A stretch of 64,000 nt of DNA from Bacteroidetes bacterium 43-93 (GCA_001897855.1 MKUO01000027.1:118704-182703); one strand, 5' to 3'; shown: positions 50,649-60,214, counted from the stretch's first letter. Notes: generated from the letters alone by a model not told the origin. A program made the numbers and translations.

Positions 50649-52478
50649 ATGAGTTATCAACCGATTGAAAATTATGGAATTATAGGAGACCTTAATACCG
50701 TAGCATTGGTAGGGCTCAATGGATCCATAGATTTTTTATGCCTGCCCGATTTTGATGCACCTTCTGTATTCGCTGCCCTCCTTGACAGCGAACGGGGTGG
50801 CAAATTTGAGATCACACCCACATTTACGGATATGAAAACAAGGCAGATGTATCTGCCCGATACCAACGTACTGCTGACGCGTTTTCTCTCTTCCGCGGGG
50901 GTTAGTGAGATCATGGATTTTATGCCGATCAATTTGCCCAATGATAGCAGAAGCCTGGTACGCAGGGTTACGAATGTCAGGGGTAGTACCAGCTATAAAG
51001 TAGTTTGCGCGCCCCGGTTCGACTACGGCCGCGCCAAACACCGCGTAAAGATGATTGCAGATAACCAGGCGCTGTTTGAAAGTGAAGGAGAAGACAAAAC
51101 AACTTTAAGGTTAACGGCATCTGTTCCGTTGAAAATGGAAAACGGAGATGTGCTTGCGGAGTTTACGCTGGAAGCCGGAAAAGCAGTTGATTTCTTGTTG
51201 GAATATATTACCGATCATCACGAGCTGCGGTCTGATTTTGAAAAATTCATCACAGAAAGCCTGTTTCGTACCGTGAATTACTGGAAGGACTGGATGTCTC
51301 ACTCTTCCTATCGCGGGAGGTGGCCGCATGCCGTCAATCGTTCTGCACTGGTGCTAAAATTACTTACAAGCAACAAATACGGTTCTATGATTGCTTCCCC
51401 AACCTTCGGCCTGCCGGAGACAATTGGTGGCAAACGTAATTGGGACTATCGCTATACCTGGATACGGGACGCTTCTTTTTCTATTCATGCGCTTATGAGG
51501 CTGGGCTACGTAAAAGAGGCCGGTGCCTATATGCAGTGGGTAGAGAAAATGTGCCGCGATGTAAAGGGCCGCTCGCAACTGGGTATCATGTACTCCATTG
51601 ATGGCCGTCCACAGATAAAAGAATCATTCCTGGACAATTTCGAAGGATACAAAAAGTCGAGCCCGGTGCGCATAGGCAATGATGCGTACAACCAGTTACA
51701 ATTGGATATATATGGCGAGTTGATGGATGCCGTATTCTTATACAATGAGTTTGGTGAAACCATCTCTCATGATTTTTGGGAAGATCTGAATGAGCAGCTC
51801 GACTGGCTTTGTGACAACTGGAAGCAACCTGATGAAAGCATTTGGGAGGTGCGTGGTGGTAAGCAGCATTTTCTCTATTCGCGCCTGCAATGCTGGGTGG
51901 CATTCGACAGGGCTATCAAGATTGCCCGGCATAATTCGCTACCTGTCAACTCCAGGTATGTGCGCCAGCGCGACAGGATATACAATTCTATTTATCGCGA
52001 TTTCTGGAATCCGGACAAGAAAGCATTTATGCAGTTCCCAGGTGCAGATACTGTCGATGCTTCGTCTTTGATGATGCCGCTACTCGGTTTTATCAGCCCG
52101 AAAGACCCTCGATGGCTGTCTTCTTTGAAACGCATAGAAGACGAGCTGGTATCTGATTCATTGGTGTATCGTTACAGGCCCGACATTGCTGCGCCCGATG
52201 GTTTCGAAAAACATGAAGGCACCTTTTCCATGTGCACCTTCTGGTATGTGGAATGTTTGTCGCGTGCCGGCCAGTTAGAGAAAGCGCGGTTCTATTTCGA
52301 AAAGATGCTGGGCTATGCCAATCATCTGGGCTTGTTCTCAGAGCAATTAGGCTTTGAAGGCGAGCATCTCGGCAATTTTCCGCAGGCGTTCACACATCTT
52401 GGTTTGATCAATACCGCCTTTAACCTCGATATGCAATTGAATGATATTCGTAACAGGAATGTAAATGATAACACATGA
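50649..52478 (+). CDS. Glycoside hydrolase family 15 (glucoamylase/trehalase-like)
   Basis: 609 aa from the ATG at 50649. The N-terminal beta-rich domain opens with IENYGIIGDLNTVALVGLNGSIDFLCLPDFDAPSVF, the standard GH15 start, and the alpha/alpha barrel follows (about 230-600) with RNWDYRYTWIRDASFS, HEGTFSMCTFWYVECLSRAGQ and SEQLGFEGEHLGNFPQAFTH, which hold the catalytic carboxylates. These enzymes release glucose from alpha-glucans or trehalose. No signal peptide, so cytoplasmic. The stop overlaps the ATG of the glucose-dehydrogenase gene by four bases. Confidence 0.93.
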   Translation: MSYQPIENYGIIGDLNTVALVGLNGSIDFLCLPDFDAPSVFAALLDSERGGKFEITPTFTDMKTRQMYLPDTNVLLTRFLSSAGVSEIMDFMPINLPNDSRSLVRRVTNVRGSTSYKVVCAPRFDYGRAKHRVKMIADNQALFESEGEDKTTLRLTASVPLKMENGDVLAEFTLEAGKAVDFLLEYITDHHELRSDFEKFITESLFRTVNYWKDWMSHSSYRGRWPHAVNRSALVLKLLTSNKYGSMIASPTFGLPETIGGKRNWDYRYTWIRDASFSIHALMRLGYVKEAGAYMQWVEKMCRDVKGRSQLGIMYSIDGRPQIKESFLDNFEGYKKSSPVRIGNDAYNQLQLDIYGELMDAVFLYNEFGETISHDFWEDLNEQLDWLCDNWKQPDESIWEVRGGKQHFLYSRLQCWVAFDRAIKIARHNSLPVNSRYVRQRDRIYNSIYRDFWNPDKKAFMQFPGADTVDASSLMMPLLGFISPKDPRWLSSLKRIEDELVSDSLVYRYRPDIAAPDGFEKHEGTFSMCTFWYVECLSRAGQLEKARFYFEKMLGYANHLGLFSEQLGFEGEHLGNFPQAFTHLGLINTAFNLDMQLNDIRNRNVNDNT

Positions 52479-53593
52479 AGGCAATAGCAATAACACCGGG
52501 TACTAAAGAGGTGGAATTAGTAGATCGCGAGGAACCTTTTATTCATGCCGTAGATGAGATAAGGATAAAAGTATTGCAGGTAGGTATCTGCGGTACGGAT
52601 AGGGAAGAGGTTTCGGGAGGCAGGGCAGATGCTCCTGATGGCAAGAACAAATTGGTGATCGGTCATGAAATGTTCGGGCAGGTGGTGGAAGTCGGTAAGG
52701 CGGTTACTAAAGCCGCTAAGGGCGACTATGGCCTTTTTACCGTCCGCAGGGGATGTGGCGAATGTGCTGCCTGTAAAAATGGTCGCAGCGATATGTGCTA
52801 TACGGGCAAATACACAGAGCGGGGTATCAAGGGTGCTGATGGTTATGAAACAGAATTTGTGGTAGATAAGGAAGAGTACTTTGTACCTGTGCCGGAGTCG
52901 ATAAAGAATATTGGCGTACTTACAGAGCCAATGTCTGTAGCCGCAAAAGCTATTGATGAGGCGATGATGATACAGGCAGTAAGACTAGGCGATTTCGATG
53001 ATGTCACTCATTGGTTGAAAGGTAAGAAGGCGCTGATCGCAGGCTTGGGCCCGGTGGGTTTACTGGCAGCTTTAGCATTGCGTGTTCGTGGCGCAGATGT
53101 TCTGGGGATGGATATTGTAGATGAGAACAGCGCCAGGCCACAGGTGCTGAAAGCAATAGGTGGAAGATACGTAAATGGCAAGAAGATAAATGTAGAGGAG
53201 ATAGGCAAGACTATCGAATACGCCGATTTTGTTTTTGAGGCAGCAGGCATCGCGAAATTGCAGTTCGAACTGATAGATACAATGGCTAAAAATGCCATCT
53301 ACATGGCTACCGGCATACCTGCAGAAGGCCGCCCGCTGACCATGCCGGGGGCTGAGCTGATGCAGCGCCTTGTGCTCAACAATCAAATAATCGTTGGCAG
53401 CGTTAATGCCAGCAGGAAGCACTATGAGCAGGCGGTGAATTACCTCGTAAAGGCCAAACAACAATGGCCTGAAGCGGTAGATAAGATCATTACGCATCGG
53501 TATCCTTTTGGTAAATACGATGACGCACTACATAATCATGGCGAGGACGAAATAAAAGTGGTAATAGACTGGAGCCGCGATGGCGCCAAATGA
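52475..53593 (+). CDS. Glucose 1-dehydrogenase-type zinc alcohol dehydrogenase
   Basis: 372 aa medium-chain dehydrogenase. Catalytic zinc ligands C39, H64, E65 (GICGTD, VIGHEMFG); structural zinc cysteines C94, C97, C100, C108 (CGECAACKNGRSDMC). The Rossmann domain has GLGPVGLLAALAL and the C-terminal part fits the archaeal-type glucose dehydrogenase (Glu_dehyd_C). It would oxidise glucose to gluconolactone with NAD(P). The ATGA overlap with the GH15 gene implies coupled production: glucose released by GH15 is oxidised by this enzyme. Confidence 0.85.
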   Translation: MKAIAITPGTKEVELVDREEPFIHAVDEIRIKVLQVGICGTDREEVSGGRADAPDGKNKLVIGHEMFGQVVEVGKAVTKAAKGDYGLFTVRRGCGECAACKNGRSDMCYTGKYTERGIKGADGYETEFVVDKEEYFVPVPESIKNIGVLTEPMSVAAKAIDEAMMIQAVRLGDFDDVTHWLKGKKALIAGLGPVGLLAALALRVRGADVLGMDIVDENSARPQVLKAIGGRYVNGKKINVEEIGKTIEYADFVFEAAGIAKLQFELIDTMAKNAIYMATGIPAEGRPLTMPGAELMQRLVLNNQIIVGSVNASRKHYEQAVNYLVKAKQQWPEAVDKIITHRYPFGKYDDALHNHGEDEIKVVIDWSRDGAK

Positions 53594-53627
53594 TAGAGGA
53601 TTTTCTATTTTTGCTCCAAATAGTGCT

Positions 53628-54104
53628 ATGCAATCTAAAGCCGCTACCATAGATGAGTATATGGAGTCTTTGCCACAGGACCGTAAGGAACCGATGAATA
53701 AGCTCCGCAAGACATTGCTCAAGAACCTGCCCAAAGGGTTCAAAGAATGTATGTCTTATGGTATGATAGGCTATGTAGTGCCTTTAAGTACTTATCCTGC
53801 AGGTTATCATTGCGATCCCAGCTTGCCACTAAGCTTTATAAATATCGCGTCTCAAAAAAATTTCATCGCCCTGTACCACATGGGTATTTATAGCGATGCC
53901 AACCTGCTAAAATGGTTTACGGAAGAATACCCCAAACACAGCAAAAAGAAACTGGATATGGGCAAGAGTTGCATCCGCTTTAAGAACATGGATGATATAC
54001 CCTATGATCTTATAGCAGAACTTGCAACCAAAATGACGCCGCAGCAATGGATAGATCGCTATGAAGAGGTGTTAAGTGGTACCAAGGCCGCCCGATCAAA
54101 ATAA
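53628..54104 (+). CDS. DUF1801 (YdhG-like) family protein
   Basis: 158 aa from the ATG at 53628; the open frame begins at 53580. It matches the DUF1801 pattern: TIDEYMESLPQDRKEPMNKLRKTLLKNLPKGFKECMSYGMIGYVVPL in the N-terminal half, and KSCIRFKNMDDIPYDLIAELATKMT near the end. Structures in this family are small alpha/beta folds of unknown activity. It lies 34 bases after the GDH stop and could be co-transcribed. No catalytic residues can be named. Confidence 0.88.
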   Translation: MQSKAATIDEYMESLPQDRKEPMNKLRKTLLKNLPKGFKECMSYGMIGYVVPLSTYPAGYHCDPSLPLSFINIASQKNFIALYHMGIYSDANLLKWFTEEYPKHSKKKLDMGKSCIRFKNMDDIPYDLIAELATKMTPQQWIDRYEEVLSGTKAARSK

Positions 54105-54184
54105 GACGACTGTCAATTACTATAATGACTAATGTCATAGTAAACAACCTGCATGACTGGTTACATTGCAGCAAATCTTCAGCA

Positions 54185-54367
54185 ATGCAACAAAGAACCA
54201 AGATCATCGAACGCTCATCCGGACTATACTTTGTAGGTTTTATCGGCGCAGTGGTATACTACCTGCAACATGCCACCAATTTTGGTGATGGCTTGCTCGG
54301 CTTTTTAAAAGCTATGGTATGGCCGGCCTTCCTGGTGTACAAGGCTATGGATTTCCTGAAGATGTAA
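54185..54367 (+). CDS. Small conserved two-helix membrane protein
   Basis: 60 aa from the ATG at 54185; the frame is open from 54125. Starts MQQRTKIIERSSGLYFVGFIGAVVYY, has a first TM about 12-28 and a second ending in AMVWPAFLVYKAMDFLKM. The end MVWPAFLVY is a pattern I recall from many small bacterial membrane proteins of unknown function. It ends three bases before the convergent reductase stop. Confidence 0.65.
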   Translation: MQQRTKIIERSSGLYFVGFIGAVVYYLQHATNFGDGLLGFLKAMVWPAFLVYKAMDFLKM

Positions 54368-54369
54368 AG

Positions 54370-55416
54370 CTATAAGACTATGGTTGCATCACCATTTATA
54401 GGATGCCCTACACAGGTTAGCACCATTCCTTTTTCCAGGTCCTTATCGGTGAGTACTTCGTTGTAAGAATGCCAGATGGTTCCGCTAATGCAGCGGGCAG
54501 CACAGCTGCCACAACTGCCTGCCTCACAGCTGTAGGGAAGTGCAATGCCTGCTTTCTTCGCGGCAGCCAATATGCTATCGGGGTACGTTACTGTGAGGTC
54601 AATAACATTCGCTTCCCTTTGCAGGGTTACATGATGGGTGGCTGTATCAGGAGGTAAAATGTTCTTCTTTGACCTTGTATCGATCACAAAGTTCTCTTTC
54701 TTAATATTCCCCGCTGGTACGCCATCTTCCCTTAGCGTATAGGTACACAGGCGCATATAGTTTTCCGGCCCGCATATATAAAATAGCATTTGTTCTTTGG
54801 GCCCAATGGCAAGTGTATGCAGAAAATGCAGTATCAATTCCCGGTGCAGTCTCGCGCTCATCAATTGAGGATTGTTGCTGAACAGCAATTCCATCCGGAA
54901 GTGCTCCTTATGTGTTTCCTGCAAATCTCTTAACGAATCTAAGAACAGTGCACGGTGCTCTGCCGGGTTGCTGTATATAAGTACTACCTGTATGGCAGGA
55001 TGGTCTTTAAGTAAGGTCTTAATTAAAGAATAGATGGGCGTGATACCACTTCCTGCAGCAAAGAAGAATATCTGTTTGTAATTAGCAATATCGTCCGGTA
55101 GCGTAAATAATCCACCGCTGCCGATGGTTAGCAATTCATCACCCGGTTTTACAGTATCCACCAGGTGCCGCGAAAATAATCCGTTTTCAATACGTTTTAC
55201 GCCAATACTAAGCGGCTCGTTCCACGCAGGGGAGGATGTGATAGAATAGGAGCGGTGTATTTCTTTATCACCGCTAAATCTTACAAAGGTCAGGTATTGC
55301 CCTGACTTATAGTTGATCTCATGCCCTTCTTCAAAGCTGATTGATTTAAAGCCCGGGACTTCTTCTCTAATGTCTTTTATCCGCAATGTTTTGTACAGAT
55401 CCTTGCTGAATGGCAT
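54370..55416 (-). CDS. Ferredoxin reductase-like flavoprotein with 2Fe-2S domain
   Basis: 348 aa in three parts: FAD-binding barrel (about 5-105, RSYSITSSP), NAD-binding domain (about 110-230, FFAAGSGITPIYSLIKTLL), and a C-terminal plant-type 2Fe-2S domain with C297, C302, C305 and C335 (CEAGSCGSC pattern, 29-residue final spacing). The layout is that of PaaE/flavohemoglobin-like reductases that pass electrons from NAD(P)H to an oxygenase. No oxygenase component is adjacent, so its partner is unknown. The gene is divergent from the small membrane protein at 55478. Confidence 0.9.
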   Translation of the reverse strand: MPFSKDLYKTLRIKDIREEVPGFKSISFEEGHEINYKSGQYLTFVRFSGDKEIHRSYSITSSPAWNEPLSIGVKRIENGLFSRHLVDTVKPGDELLTIGSGGLFTLPDDIANYKQIFFFAAGSGITPIYSLIKTLLKDHPAIQVVLIYSNPAEHRALFLDSLRDLQETHKEHFRMELLFSNNPQLMSARLHRELILHFLHTLAIGPKEQMLFYICGPENYMRLCTYTLREDGVPAGNIKKENFVIDTRSKKNILPPDTATHHVTLQREANVIDLTVTYPDSILAAAKKAGIALPYSCEAGSCGSCAARCISGTIWHSYNEVLTDKDLEKGMVLTCVGHPINGDATIVL

Positions 55417-55477
55417 GATTCAAATTTCTGAAAAAATAAATGAAAGCTCATGGAACAAAATTTTCAGCCTCCTTGCT

Positions 55478-55876
55478 ATGGGAACAGAAATAATGGACAA
55501 AGCGAAGAAGAGGAATCTTGGCATCATGAGTTTTATTCCTCTTGTACTATTATTGATAACGCTGGCATACCAGGTCAGCACCTTTGGCAAAGCGGTAGCG
55601 CAGAACGGCCTTAATGATCACCTGGCGATGGTAGAGGGTACCAAAGACCATTTTAACACATTAACGGTTATGTATGGTATCACCGGTATTGCCACGCTTG
55701 CTGTGCTGCTGTATAACATAGTGCATTTGCTGCGTTTAAAATATCTGCCCATAGGCTCCAAAGCTGTGTGGGTGGTGTTCATGGCGGTGTTCATGCCGCT
55801 GGCTTTCCCCGTTTTTTGGTACTGGTTCATTATGAAAGAACCGGAAAGACTGGTAGTAAATGATAGCATCGAATAA
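55478..55876 (+). CDS. Membrane protein of unknown function (three TM)
   Basis: 132 aa from the ATG at 55478; the ATG at 55493 (127 aa) is also possible and the frame opens inside the divergent reductase. Three hydrophobic segments are visible: LVLLLITLAYQVSTFG, TLTVMYGITGIATLAVLLYNIVHLL, and WVVFMAVFMPLAFPVFWYWFIM. The last has the look of small PLDc_N or DUF-type helices but no certain family. It precedes an SDR gene by 18 bases and may be in one operon. Confidence 0.6.
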   Translation: MGTEIMDKAKKRNLGIMSFIPLVLLLITLAYQVSTFGKAVAQNGLNDHLAMVEGTKDHFNTLTVMYGITGIATLAVLLYNIVHLLRLKYLPIGSKAVWVVFMAVFMPLAFPVFWYWFIMKEPERLVVNDSIE

Positions 55877-55894
55877 CAATAATTAAAATTACTT

Positions 55895-56887
55895 ATGGAA
55901 GCAATGAATCAATATCGCGCGGAAGCGGAGGAGACAGCTCGTAAACACAGGCAGATACAAGACCAGGTTGAAGCTGCTGAAAAGAAGAATCCGTCAAAAG
56001 AAGCTGAAAAGCCTATGCAGGCAGGTGCACGTAAGTATCCTGAGCCTCCGGTAGGAAAACAACACCTGGAAAAACCCGGTGTAGAGGCTGATTTGGATGT
56101 ACAACCCATGTACGATGCACCCTTCTATAAAGGTTCAGATAAATTGAAAGATAAGATCGCCATTATCACAGGTGGTGATTCCGGTATCGGTCGGGCAGTG
56201 GCTGTGCTTTTTGCGCGAGAAGGTGCCGACGTTGCTATTTTGTATTTGAATGAGCATGAGGACGCAGAGATTACAAAGAAGCTGGTAGAAGAGGAGGGTC
56301 GCCAATGTATTACGGTCGCAGGTGACGTTGCCAACCGTAGTTTTTGTTTCGATGCGGTGAAGCAGGTGGTAGATACCTTCGGCAGGGTGGATGTATTGGT
56401 AAACAACGCTGCTTTTCAAATGCATGTAGCGAATTTTGAGGATCTTACCGAAGAACATTTTGACACTACATTAAAGACAAATCTTTATGGATACTTCCAC
56501 ATGGCGCAGGCAGCGGTACCACATATGAAGCAGGGCAGCGCTATTATTAATACTGGTTCTGTAACCGGATTATTAGGCAATAAAGAGATCCTTGACTACT
56601 CACTTACTAAAGGTGGTATCCATGCGTTTACCCGCTCATTAGGTACACACCTTGTGCCTAAAGGCATACGGGTAAATGCTGTGGCTCCCGGCCCGGTGTG
56701 GACACCCTTAAATCCTTCCGACAGGCAAAAAGAAGATATTAAAAAATTTGGGTCGTACACGGCTATGAAACGTCCTGCGCAACCCGAAGAGATTGCTCCT
56801 GCTTATGTATTCCTGGCATCGCCGCAATGCTCCAGTTTCATAACGGGAGAGATACTGCCGATCATAGGTGGCTACACTGGTGGATAG
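55895..56887 (+). CDS. SDR-family oxidoreductase, YhxC/GSP39-like
   Basis: 330 aa. An 80-residue polar N-terminal arm (rich in E, K and Q, ending PMYDAPFYKGSDKLKDK) precedes a classical Rossmann SDR: GGDSGIGRAVAVL, NNAAF, catalytic S in NTGSVTGL and YSLTKGG (Y-x-x-x-K). The C-terminal ASPQCSSFITGEILPIIGG is standard. The extended arm is typical of the general stress protein 39 group, which is induced by heat, salt or ethanol. Cofactor and substrate unknown. Confidence 0.92.
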   Translation: MEAMNQYRAEAEETARKHRQIQDQVEAAEKKNPSKEAEKPMQAGARKYPEPPVGKQHLEKPGVEADLDVQPMYDAPFYKGSDKLKDKIAIITGGDSGIGRAVAVLFAREGADVAILYLNEHEDAEITKKLVEEEGRQCITVAGDVANRSFCFDAVKQVVDTFGRVDVLVNNAAFQMHVANFEDLTEEHFDTTLKTNLYGYFHMAQAAVPHMKQGSAIINTGSVTGLLGNKEILDYSLTKGGIHAFTRSLGTHLVPKGIRVNAVAPGPVWTPLNPSDRQKEDIKKFGSYTAMKRPAQPEEIAPAYVFLASPQCSSFITGEILPIIGGYTGG

Positions 56888-56947
56888 TAATAATAAAAAA
56901 TTATAAGCCTATCCTGCGCATTAAAAACAAATAATGCAATTTGCGGC

Positions 56948-58132
56948 ATGATGAAGCAAGGGCTTACCAAATGGCAGATAGCCATCATGTCCATCACCGC
57001 AGGTATTTGCGTTTCCGGTATCTATTTTAATCAACCTTTATTAAGTGATATTGCAGGCAGCCTTCATATCTCTGAAGCTGCTGCCGGCAATATTGCTGTT
57101 TGTTCGCAGGCAGGTTATGGCCTCGGATTGTTTTTTATTACACCGTTGGGCGATAAAGTAAACAGGCGCAGGCTGATCCTTATATTACAATTACTATTGG
57201 TATTTTCTCTTATCGGCATGTCTTTTGCCCAAACAGCATGGCTTATATCCACGATGAGCTTACTGGTGGGTTTATTTGCGGTAGCGGCACAGGTCATCAT
57301 GCCATTGGCTGCGCTCCTGTCTCCTCAAAATAAAGGAAAGGTCGTAGGTACTATTGTCACCGGCATTCTTACCGGCATTCTTGCGGCCCGTGTTTTTAGC
57401 GGCTATATAGCAGAATGGTTTGGCTGGCGTGCTGTGTATAGCATTTCATCGGTGCTTGTTTTATTGTCATCCTTTATCCTATATTTTTCTCTACCCGACG
57501 TGCCCGTGCAGTTCAAAGGCAACTACGGACAATTGCTCCGTTCTACTTTGCAGCAGATAGGCAGGTTTGCACTACTGCGGTATTCTGCAATATTAGGGGC
57601 GCTGGTGTTTGGTGCTTTCTGCTCTTTCTGGACTACACTCACTTTTCACCTGAGTGGCGCGCCATTTCATTATGGTACTGATGTGATAGGTTTATTTGGC
57701 CTGCTGGCTATTGTTGGTGCTTTGATGGCACCGTGGTTTGGCAAACTGGCCGATAAGGGCAATCCTGCCCGTTCGCAGGTAATCAGTATAGCCATGCTCA
57801 TTACCAGTATTCTGTGTATTCAATTCTTTCCAAATGCGCTCTGGGCTTTGGTTACAGCTGTGCTGTTCCTTGATCTTGGAGTGCAGGCTACGCATGTTAC
57901 CAATATAGCAGTCATCTATACGCTTGATGAAACCGCGCATAGCCGCATTAATACGGTGTACATGACTTCCTATTTTATCGGTGGCGCTATGGGTACTTTC
58001 GTTGGCGTCCAGTGTTGGAAGGCAGGTGGCTACACAGGAGTTACCTGGCAATTGCTGGTTTGGTCTGTTATCGCTTTGTTGCTGGCACTAAACCGCTACC
58101 GGCAGATCGCTAAAACTACAGCCACCGCTTAG
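56948..58132 (+). CDS. MFS transporter
   Basis: 394 aa with 12 predicted TM helices. The MFS motif A is present in the loop between TM2 and TM3 in the form LGDKVNRRRLILI, a proton-coupled antiporter signature. Family members of this type (sugar efflux or drug efflux, YdeA/AraJ-like) are exporters. Substrate not known. It overlaps the convergent alpha/beta-hydrolase end by four bases and has no terminator between. Confidence 0.9.
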   Translation: MMKQGLTKWQIAIMSITAGICVSGIYFNQPLLSDIAGSLHISEAAAGNIAVCSQAGYGLGLFFITPLGDKVNRRRLILILQLLLVFSLIGMSFAQTAWLISTMSLLVGLFAVAAQVIMPLAALLSPQNKGKVVGTIVTGILTGILAARVFSGYIAEWFGWRAVYSISSVLVLLSSFILYFSLPDVPVQFKGNYGQLLRSTLQQIGRFALLRYSAILGALVFGAFCSFWTTLTFHLSGAPFHYGTDVIGLFGLLAIVGALMAPWFGKLADKGNPARSQVISIAMLITSILCIQFFPNALWALVTAVLFLDLGVQATHVTNIAVIYTLDETAHSRINTVYMTSYFIGGAMGTFVGVQCWKAGGYTGVTWQLLVWSVIALLLALNRYRQIAKTTATA

Positions 58133-58974
58133 GAAGCGAAGAATTCCTTCAACGCAGCGGCAACTATTTCCGGCTTGCCATTATTGTCTGCAGCAACATG
58201 TCCTAATCCTTCGAAGACAATGCGCTTTGCATGTGGCATAGCGGCAGACATGATATCGATATTCTCTCTAAGAAACTGAATGCTCCGGGTTCCTCCCAAT
58301 AATAAGGTATCTGCAGCAACATTTTGATAGGTATCAAGTAAACCTTTAGAATCGTTCACGATTGCTATATCGTTATACATAGCAGCGATAAGTGTTTTCA
58401 AAGAAACCTGTCCTTCAGCAACTTCTTCTTTCTTGATTGCCATGTTAAACATCGCGGTGAGCATAAACTTGGGTGTCATAGCCAGCATGCTTTCATCGCC
58501 GGTGCCTTTTACCACGGTGGCCATAGCTTCACCATAGTCGCCTTCCTTCATTGCTTTATCATAAGCAGGCACCCATGCAGATGGCCCGTCCGTAAAAGGC
58601 AATGGTGGTTCGTATATTGCCAGCTTTTTAATGGAAGGCTCCGTTAAAGCTGTTTGTAATGCAATGATTGCCCCTGAACTTAGTCCAAATATTTTTTGTG
58701 CACCTGTAGCCTGTGCCAGGGCCTCTATATCTTCGCTCTCTTTTGAGAGTCCGTATTCCTTCGTGTCTTGTTCGCTCATGCCACGCCCGCGGCGGTCGGG
58801 TATGTAAACAGTAAATGCATCGGCCAGTAATGCACCCAGTTTTGTAAAATTCTGAGAAGCCATCATGCCTCCGTGTACCAGTATCAATCCCGGTCCGGTG
58901 CCTGCTTGTTTGTAGCCAATAATGCTGCCGTCCTTAGATGTTACCTTGCCTGTGCTGTAATCTGTTGTTTGCAT
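58129..58974 (-). CDS. Alpha/beta hydrolase
   Basis: 281 aa, no signal peptide. Oxyanion-hole loop LVHGGMMA, nucleophile elbow G97-L-S99-S-G101 (IFGLSSGAIIAL), and catalytic His in GLGHVAADN near the C-terminus. Acts on an ester or similar bond; the substrate is unknown. It is co-transcribed with the MGT-type glycosyltransferase (one-base gap), which suggests a shared substrate, for example conjugation and removal on the same small molecule. Confidence 0.88.
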   Translation of the reverse strand: MQTTDYSTGKVTSKDGSIIGYKQAGTGPGLILVHGGMMASQNFTKLGALLADAFTVYIPDRRGRGMSEQDTKEYGLSKESEDIEALAQATGAQKIFGLSSGAIIALQTALTEPSIKKLAIYEPPLPFTDGPSAWVPAYDKAMKEGDYGEAMATVVKGTGDESMLAMTPKFMLTAMFNMAIKKEEVAEGQVSLKTLIAAMYNDIAIVNDSKGLLDTYQNVAADTLLLGGTRSIQFLRENIDIMSAAMPHAKRIVFEGLGHVAADNNGKPEIVAAALKEFFAS

Positions 58975-58975
58975 C

Positions 58976-60184
58976 TTAACTAATAATTCCTTTCTCTTGT
59001 TTCATCTTAAATATCTCTTCTGCCGCTCTTTTATATCCGCCGGCCTCGGCAAACGATTCATTGATAGCCTGGATATGCTCCAAATATATGGGATCCCGCA
59101 TTACCGCCTGCGTGGCTTCACGAATTTCTTCTGCCGTTACAGTTGCAGCATCCAGCATTATAGTCGCACCGAGTTCTGCTGCTCTTTTTGCCAGCTCCGG
59201 CTGATCCGCGCCCAAAGGTATAGATACAAAAGGAACATTGCGGTATATCAGGTCGCTGATGCTGTTCATACCTGCGTGGGTAATGGCAGCATCGGCATAT
59301 CTTAGTATCAGTGATTGTGGTACATAATTCCGGACGATGAAATTATCCGGTATCCTCTTGTGCGACAGATCTACATTGTAGGCGGTCATCACTATAACCG
59401 CATCCATATTTTCAAACGCTTTGAAAAACAGATCATACAATTCCGGCTTATAATTGCTGAAGACCGTGCCCAATGATATATAGATCACTTTCCTGCCATA
59501 CAGGCGTTCCAGTGGAAAATCAGTTTGTATATCTCTCCTGCTATATACCGGCGGGCCTACAAAGCAATAACTATCGTCAAAGAACGCCTTATCCTCCGGA
59601 GATATAAAATACTCAGAAGTATATACAAAGTTCAGGTCGCCCTTATTCATCAGCAATCCCATCACGGTATCCGGCATGGGTACGCCGTATGTTTGAATGA
59701 TCCTTTCTGCCGCTTGTTTATAGCTATTGCTCAGTTCCTCCATTCCCGGGAATACTTCTTCTTCTGTATTGTTGCCCTCGTCAAAGAAATCTTTCAGACC
59801 GGCAAATATCGCCAGCGAGCCAACTGTTGGTACTTTCAGTATCTGCTTCAGGGCGCATGCAAACGGAAAGGCTGCAGAATGTATCATATAGTCAAACTGC
59901 ATCCCTTCTGTCTGCTGCAAAATATCGGCAATGATCTTATCTGCCGAATGTATCACTCGGTGTATCGGGTCGGGGCCGTCCTCGCTGCTTCCTTCCATTT
60001 TAAAAATGTCCAGGTCTTCTATATAGCGTTTATATGTAGCGCCTGCTTGCTCTATCTTTTCTTTGAATATATCAGAGGAGAAGTAAACGATCTCTTCGCC
60101 CTGCTGCACCAGTTCATTTACAAGTCCGAGGGTGGGGTTTACATTGCCATGGCTGGGTACGCTAAGGAATAGAACTTTAGACAT
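58976..60184 (-). CDS. MGT-family glycosyltransferase (macrolide-type, GT1)
   Basis: 402 aa GT-B enzyme. N-terminal acceptor domain starts FLSVPSHGNVNPTLGLVNELVQQG; the donor domain has ISLGTVFS and the PSPG-like segment AAITHAGMNSISDLIYRNVPFVSIPLGADQPELAKRAAELG. MGT enzymes add UDP-sugars to macrolides, flavonoids and similar acceptors, sometimes giving resistance. A TAGGTTTG element lies just upstream. Followed one base later by an alpha/beta hydrolase. Acceptor unknown. Confidence 0.92.
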   Translation of the reverse strand: MSKVLFLSVPSHGNVNPTLGLVNELVQQGEEIVYFSSDIFKEKIEQAGATYKRYIEDLDIFKMEGSSEDGPDPIHRVIHSADKIIADILQQTEGMQFDYMIHSAAFPFACALKQILKVPTVGSLAIFAGLKDFFDEGNNTEEEVFPGMEELSNSYKQAAERIIQTYGVPMPDTVMGLLMNKGDLNFVYTSEYFISPEDKAFFDDSYCFVGPPVYSRRDIQTDFPLERLYGRKVIYISLGTVFSNYKPELYDLFFKAFENMDAVIVMTAYNVDLSHKRIPDNFIVRNYVPQSLILRYADAAITHAGMNSISDLIYRNVPFVSIPLGADQPELAKRAAELGATIMLDAATVTAEEIREATQAVMRDPIYLEHIQAINESFAEAGGYKRAAEEIFKMKQEKGIIS

Positions 60185-60206
60185 CCTGTTTTCAGTTTTT
60201 GTGCAG

Positions 60207-60214
60207 CAAACCTA
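60207..60214 (-). promoter_or_regulatory. Candidate -7 element of the glycosyltransferase gene
   Basis: On the minus strand TAGGTTTG, an exact TAnnTTTG, 22 bases before the ATG at 60184. The expected TTTG 19 bases upstream reads TTCA, so only the -7 is convincing. Confidence 0.35.
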
